Of a stretch of DNA of 56,012 nt, positions 52,268 to 56,012 are shown one piece after another (the first letter of the stretch is position 1; the number at the start of each line of letters is the position of its first letter). The notes beneath the pieces were generated by a model, which was not told the origin of the DNA, searched no databases, and saw only the letters and a list, made by a program, of their open reading frames with translations. The translations under genes were made by a program, and so were the position numbers. Source of the stretch: Bacillus sp. SD088 (GTDB lineage: Bacteria; Bacillota; Bacilli; Bacillales; Bacillaceae_C); assembly GCF_017355205.1 (NCBI RefSeq), contig NZ_JADIJK010000032.1, positions 1 to 56,012 of the forward strand, written 5' to 3'.

Positions 52268-53196
52268 TTTCTCAACGCCCTTCCCGTCAGATGAAGAAAT
52301 ACGTCTTCCAATGTCGGTGTTTGGATTTCCACACCTATAATAGTGGCTTTTGTATCTTCAGCCCATTTAAAAAGTTCAGAAATTAAAGTAACTCCTTTTG
52401 CTACCACAAAAGTGATTTGTTGGTTTTGCACATCAATACTTGAAATCACTGGCTGGGACTGTAATAACTGCAAAAAGGTGTCATTTTTCCGTTCTAATTT
52501 AATTTGAATCGTCTGTTCAGCAGAGAGAATATTTTTGATCTCTTCCTTCGTACCTGAAGCAATCACCATTCCTCTGTCCATAATATAGATTCGATCACAG
52601 AGAAATTCCACCTCTTCCATATAGTGACTGGTATACAGAATTGTCATTTGCTTTTCTCGATTCAACTGTTTGACCGTTTCTAAAATGTAATGACGTGATT
52701 GTGGATCAATGCCGACTGTCGGTTCATCCATAATCAGGATTTCGGGTTCATGTAAAAGGGCCGCTCCAATATTCAACCGCCGTTTCATCCCTCCAGAAAA
52801 ATGCTTCACAAGCTTTTTTCCTTGATCCTGTAGTCCAATTTGTTGAAGAACCTCATCGACTTTTGCTTGTAACGGTGCTCGTTTCATCTTCTGGATGCGC
52901 CCAAAGAAATTCAGATTCTCCTTTGCGGTTAAATCATCATACAAGGCAATTTCCTGCGGCACTACCCCTAATTTTGCACGAAGCTCCCCTGGATGCTTTA
53001 GCACATTTTTTTGCTGTACATACACTTCACCCTTTGTCGGTGGAATAAGTGTCGAGATCATCCCAATCGCTGTTGATTTTCCTGCCCCATTCGGACCAAG
53101 TAAACCAACAATTTCTCCACGTTTCAAATGCAAATTTAGATCCTGAACGGCTTTATATTGTTTAAAATGCTTTGTTAAGTTTACAACTTCAAGCAT
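52264..53196 (-). CDS. lnrL: ABC transporter ATP-binding protein, LnrL/YfiL-like
   Basis: A 310-residue ATPase of the drug-export (DrrA/CcmA) type with Walker A GPNGAGKST, Q-loop LGVVPQEIALYDDLT, signature FSGGM, Walker B ILIMDEPTVGIDPQ and switch TSHYMEE. A C-terminal DUF4162-like domain of about 90 residues follows. The ATG at 53196 follows AAGGTG. The upstream frame to 53256 enters an inserted element. Its length is nearly that of B. subtilis YfiL. Confidence 0.82.
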   Translation of the reverse strand: MLEVVNLTKHFKQYKAVQDLNLHLKRGEIVGLLGPNGAGKSTAIGMISTLIPPTKGEVYVQQKNVLKHPGELRAKLGVVPQEIALYDDLTAKENLNFFGRIQKMKRAPLQAKVDEVLQQIGLQDQGKKLVKHFSGGMKRRLNIGAALLHEPEILIMDEPTVGIDPQSRHYILETVKQLNREKQMTILYTSHYMEEVEFLCDRIYIMDRGMVIASGTKEEIKNILSAEQTIQIKLERKNDTFLQLLQSQPVISSIDVQNQQITFVVAKGVTLISELFKWAEDTKATIIGVEIQTPTLEDVFLHLTGRALRN

Positions 53197-53221
53197 GATC
53201 AATTCACCTTCCCTCTTGTCT

Positions 53222-53458
53222 TTTATCCCGCATGAACGGGCAGTAATCCACCTCAAGTATTACGGAAAAGCGTATGTGGAGATACACTGCCCGTAAAAGC
53301 CCGATTGGTTCAGCTAACAGGATGTTGGTTACAAAAGCGTAGCGACGTACTAGTGCAGGCGAAATCGTGCTTTGAACCCGCCACGCGATTGTAGCCTTTG
53401 ATCCTCTGAAAGCACTGGGGATAAAAGAAAATCCCCACTAATTGAAGCTTCACTTTAT
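53222..53458 (-). repeat. ATAAA-bounded element upstream of the ABC genes
   Basis: TTTATCCCGCATGAACGGGCAG begins the element, and AGCTTCACTTTAT ends it. Both hairpins, the CCAATCGGGCTTTTAC block (on the opposite strand) and a cassette remnant are present. It lies between the response regulator and the ABC transporter genes, only 26 bases upstream of the lnrL-like start. Confidence 0.78.
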
Positions 53459-53560
53459 TTTACGGGAATCATTTGTCATTTCGCGACTGGCTGTAGTCAT
53501 AAAATGTTAGTGACCTGCGTCATAAAACGGAGAACTTTTTCCATGGGTGAGTATTTGCAG

Positions 53561-53683
53561 GCTATACGAGATCATTGGATTGCCATACGGGATTAAATCA
53601 CCGCTATACGGGAGTATTTCACTGCCTTACGAGAATAAACTGCTATACGAGAGTATTGGCGTGCCATGCGGGATTAAATGCGT
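53561..53683 (+). repeat. Six imperfect tandem repeats of about 21 bp
   Basis: Units begin at 53561, 53582, 53603, 53624, 53642 and 53663, with consensus GC(T/C)ATACGGGA(T/G)TA plus variable bases. There are no unique spacers, so this is not CRISPR. It lies between the response regulator terminator and the ABC genes. Confidence 0.8.
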
Positions 53684-53694
53684 TTCTCCTACAA

Positions 53695-53723
53695 AAAATC
53701 GCCTCCCTTTGGAGACGATTTTA
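53695..53723 (-). terminator. Terminator of the two-component operon
   Basis: On the minus strand AAAATCG(T)CTCC and GGAG(G)CGATTTT pair and are followed by TTTG. It overlaps the response regulator stop codon, so the ABC genes need their own promoter. Confidence 0.8.
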
Positions 53724-54356
53724 AACTAGATCATTTTTCACAGCATAGATGGCTAATTGCGTCCGGTCTCGCAGCTCTAACTGCTGTAAGATTTGCGAGA
53801 TGTGATTTTTAACGGTTCCAACAGATAGATAAAGTTGATCGGCGATCTCCTTATTTGTCTTGCCTTCTCCTACAAGTCTGGCGATATCGAATTCCCTTGC
53901 TGTGAGCGGAATTACAGGTGATGGAGCGGGGCTTTTCCTCTTCAGCAAATGGGGCATCATTTTCGCCGCCACTTCTTCATGCAGAACAAGTCCCCCAGTT
54001 AGACAGCTTTTTACGGCTTGAATCAGCTTGTCTGGCTCAGACGTTTTTAATAAAAAACCATTTGCACCATCCTTTAAAGTTTCCACCGCTGCCTCTTCAT
54101 CGTTAAAGGTAGTCAAAATGAGAATTTTCACTTGTGGCCAGCGCTGCTTGAGCAATTTGGTTGCTTCAATCCCGCTCATATCAGGCATGCGAATATCAAG
54201 TAATATCAAATCAGCTTGAGCCTGCTCCATCACTTGGAGTGCTTCCACCCCTGTACCCGCTTCACCGATAATCGTGAAGTCTGCTTCCTGTTCCAAGATC
54301 ATCCGCAATCCTTTTCTTACAATCACTTGATCTTCCACAATTAAAATCTTCTTCAT
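53721..54356 (-). CDS. lnrK: LuxR/NarL-type response regulator, LnrK/YfiK-like
   Basis: The 211 residues have a receiver domain (1-120; Asp9, phospho-acceptor Asp54 in LILLDIRMPDM, Lys around 103) and a GerE HTH (about 150-205, LTAREFDIARLVGEGKTNKEIA). It overlaps the kinase gene by four bases. By order it controls the downstream ABC exporter, as LnrJK controls lnrLMN in B. subtilis. Confidence 0.85.
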   Translation of the reverse strand: MKKILIVEDQVIVRKGLRMILEQEADFTIIGEAGTGVEALQVMEQAQADLILLDIRMPDMSGIEATKLLKQRWPQVKILILTTFNDEEAAVETLKDGANGFLLKTSEPDKLIQAVKSCLTGGLVLHEEVAAKMMPHLLKRKSPAPSPVIPLTAREFDIARLVGEGKTNKEIADQLYLSVGTVKNHISQILQQLELRDRTQLAIYAVKNDLV

Positions 54357-55438
54357 GATACAGGCATCGACCCTTCTATAATAAATTCCGTTTCTGTTTG
54401 ATAAATTCGTAATTGCCCCCCTTGTTCTTCCACTCTTTCTCGCATCGCCGTCAATCCGAAGCCTGCCTCAAAAGAAACGGGTCCATGAATGTGATTGGAC
54501 ACCACCCATTTTATTTCCCTAACCGCCGATCGGCCAAATGTTAAAGAGACTTCTTTTGTTGAACCATGCTTCATGGCATTCGTTAAAGCTTCTTGGACAG
54601 AACGATACAGCACAATGCTTTGTTCATTTGATAAAGCAGTGAGTAATACTCCTTGCTTCGTTGTAAAACGGATCAACAATTGATTTTCAGCCTCAAGCTT
54701 TCGAATTAGCTGGATGACGGAGGTAATGCCAGATACCTCCTCATTTTTCAATGTTTTCACAGCCAATCTCGTTTCCTCCAAGCTCTCTATTGCTAATGCT
54801 TTTAACTCTCGATATTCTTCACTCTTTTTTTGAATGGAGAACATTTCTAATTGCATGAGGAGTGCCGTCAATTTATGTCCAACAGAATCATGAATATCAC
54901 GGGCAATCCGCGTCCGCTCTTCCAATCTTGCAACCTGTTCATTCTCCAAATTCATTCTTTTCACTTGGCGATATTCCCCTAACAACTGCTGATAGACCTC
55001 TCCTTGTTCTTGACGCTCGATGAAAGAGCGATTAAGCCACACTTCAATAATGAAAAAAAACAAGGCAGCAAGAAATAAAGGAATGGGCCACTCGTTCAAA
55101 ATAGTACTGCATAAAAGAAGTAATCCAAAACTATACACTAAAAGCACGCGCAGTTCTATCACGCTTAAAAGAAAAACCGCCTCAATCGTCAAAAATAAGA
55201 GAAAGATCCATATCCACATAAATGGAACATCTAACCAAATGAATGTGCAGAAGAGCCCCTGCAAAATAAGATAGAACCAAATCGGCCTTTTCATAATGGG
55301 CAGGAAAAAATAAATGGTAAAGGCAGCGGCACAAACAATCATTTGTAATGAAAAGATTGCTTCCTTCACATCATTACGAATCCATAAACATCCCCATAAT
55401 AAGGCAAAGACGAGAATCCGAATAAGCCATGGTTTCAT
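54353..55438 (-). CDS. lnrJ: Sensor histidine kinase (HisKA_3), LnrJ/YfiJ-like
   Basis: The 361 residues have four to five membrane helices (about 5-135) with almost no extracellular part, a short coiled coil, HisKA_3 with the phospho-acceptor in ARDIHDSVGHKL (His183) and an HATPase domain (EALTNAMKHGS, ending in a GFGLTAMRERVEEQGG G-box). Kinases with this intramembrane-sensing layout often work with ABC exporters. It heads the kinase-regulator operon. Confidence 0.85.
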   Translation of the reverse strand: MKPWLIRILVFALLWGCLWIRNDVKEAIFSLQMIVCAAAFTIYFFLPIMKRPIWFYLILQGLFCTFIWLDVPFMWIWIFLLFLTIEAVFLLSVIELRVLLVYSFGLLLLCSTILNEWPIPLFLAALFFFIIEVWLNRSFIERQEQGEVYQQLLGEYRQVKRMNLENEQVARLEERTRIARDIHDSVGHKLTALLMQLEMFSIQKKSEEYRELKALAIESLEETRLAVKTLKNEEVSGITSVIQLIRKLEAENQLLIRFTTKQGVLLTALSNEQSIVLYRSVQEALTNAMKHGSTKEVSLTFGRSAVREIKWVVSNHIHGPVSFEAGFGLTAMRERVEEQGGQLRIYQTETEFIIEGSMPVS

Positions 55439-55553
55439 ACTATTAATATCCTTCCCCCCTGACAGAATGACGATTTGGCAACCCCTTTGGTAATTTGCTA
55501 GAATGCTAGAAGAGTTTATTATATATATATTGCATATGAAAGTTGGTTAATTT

Positions 55554-56012
55554 ATGAAAAGGTTTTTTCTATTGTTTTTATTAGCGCTATTGTTAATAAT
55601 CGTTGGAGCATGTTCTAATCCCATAGATAAAAGTGGAGAACTGTCGAATACTTCAAGGGAAGAAGACAACAACATTGAAGATAAAGACCAGTCTCACTCT
55701 CACAACACATCTTCTACAGAAAAGGTTGAAAAGAATCAAACCTCAACGTCAAATGAGTCTGAGTCAGTTTCTAAAAAACATGATGATCACCCAACAACAA
55801 ATGGAGAGGAGCATCCTGTAAAAGATTTTGACATGGAACGTTACTTAAATGAACATTATCCGATCGATCACACCTATTATACAACTGATACCTGGGAAAA
55901 TGAAGATACCGGAAAAACCGAATATATCATCGGCATCCAGCCTGATACAGAGGAGTTTGGACAAGAGATAGATGATATTTTTAAGAACGGTTCACCAGAA
56001 TTTGATGATGAG
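55554..56012 (+). CDS. Lipoprotein, partial (continues beyond the window)
   Basis: An ATG at 55554 opens a frame that runs to the window end (153 codons, no stop). A signal peptide with lipobox VGAC (Cys20) is followed by a Ser/Glu/His/Asn-rich linker (about 25-90) and the start of a folded domain (DMERYLNEHYPIDHTYY). The ribosome binding site is weak (GTTGG). It is a secreted lipoprotein of unknown function, divergent from the lnr-like kinase. Confidence 0.75.
   Translation, partial: MKRFFLLFLLALLLIIVGACSNPIDKSGELSNTSREEDNNIEDKDQSHSHNTSSTEKVEKNQTSTSNESESVSKKHDDHPTTNGEEHPVKDFDMERYLNEHYPIDHTYYTTDTWENEDTGKTEYIIGIQPDTEEFGQEIDDIFKNGSPEFDDE

Noticed and set aside
53561-53683. Possible CRISPR array of short repeats
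   Set aside because: Units are about 21 bp, imperfect and contiguous, without unique spacers.

Overview
The window looks like a chromosomal segment of a low-GC Bacillaceae (Bacillus sensu lato). Three things point there. The block ddl-murF-cshA-ydbS-ydbT-ydcA-acpS-ydcC (positions 256-10434, nearly all on the minus strand) follows the Bacillus subtilis gene order. Ribosome binding sites are strong GGAGG types. Regulation uses T-box leaders, a TPP riboswitch and a sigma-W type promoter. No rRNA, tRNA, phage, CRISPR array or intact transposase gene was seen. No database or folding program was run; product names come from recognising family motifs.

Layout. 256-10434: cell-wall and envelope housekeeping genes. 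10644-17628: mixed single genes (unknown 261-aa protein, CNNM/CBS membrane protein, a new 49-aa ORF, SCP2-like protein, MerR-type HTH protein, YhfK-like SDR, DUF2512 membrane protein, metallophosphoesterase). 17737-23536: a tightly overlapping six-gene operon with two ABC ATPases, three membrane proteins (one fused to a degenerate M1-peptidase-like ectodomain) and an embedded ECF sigma factor, behind an ECF-type promoter. A divergent 34-aa ORF overlaps that promoter. 24748-30252: trpDCFBA behind two tandem tryptophan T-boxes, with trpE missing. 30310-33280: YitT-type membrane protein, a small charged protein, a TatD-family hydrolase and tandem repeats. 33376-36644: thiamine-precursor ABC transporter (ThiXYZ plus a thiamine-binding protein) under a TPP riboswitch. 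36680-46940: small membrane proteins, three broken genes, AdhB-like dehydrogenase, a Nudix-THEP1 fusion, YfhF, larC (probably made by a -1 frameshift) and glycerate kinase. 46997-49584: DUF4177 protein, tandem-PII protein and DUF1538 membrane protein. 49902-55438: a LnrJKLMN-like two-component system plus ABC exporter. 55554-end: a partial lipoprotein.

The most striking feature is the density of short interspersed repeats. At least four families occur: (1) elements bounded by ATAAA/TTTAT with subterminal hairpins, resembling non-autonomous IS200/IS605 derivatives; (2) elements with TGTTCAAA ends; (3) an element with GGCC(A/G)CTGAAAAA inverted ends and an 8-bp target duplication; (4) GCGCAAGCGCC...GGCGCTGGAGC repeats. 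They nest in one another and share an internal cassette. They interrupt a gene, sit on stop codons, split a T-box leader, and separate the trp T-box and the TPP riboswitch from the genes these control.
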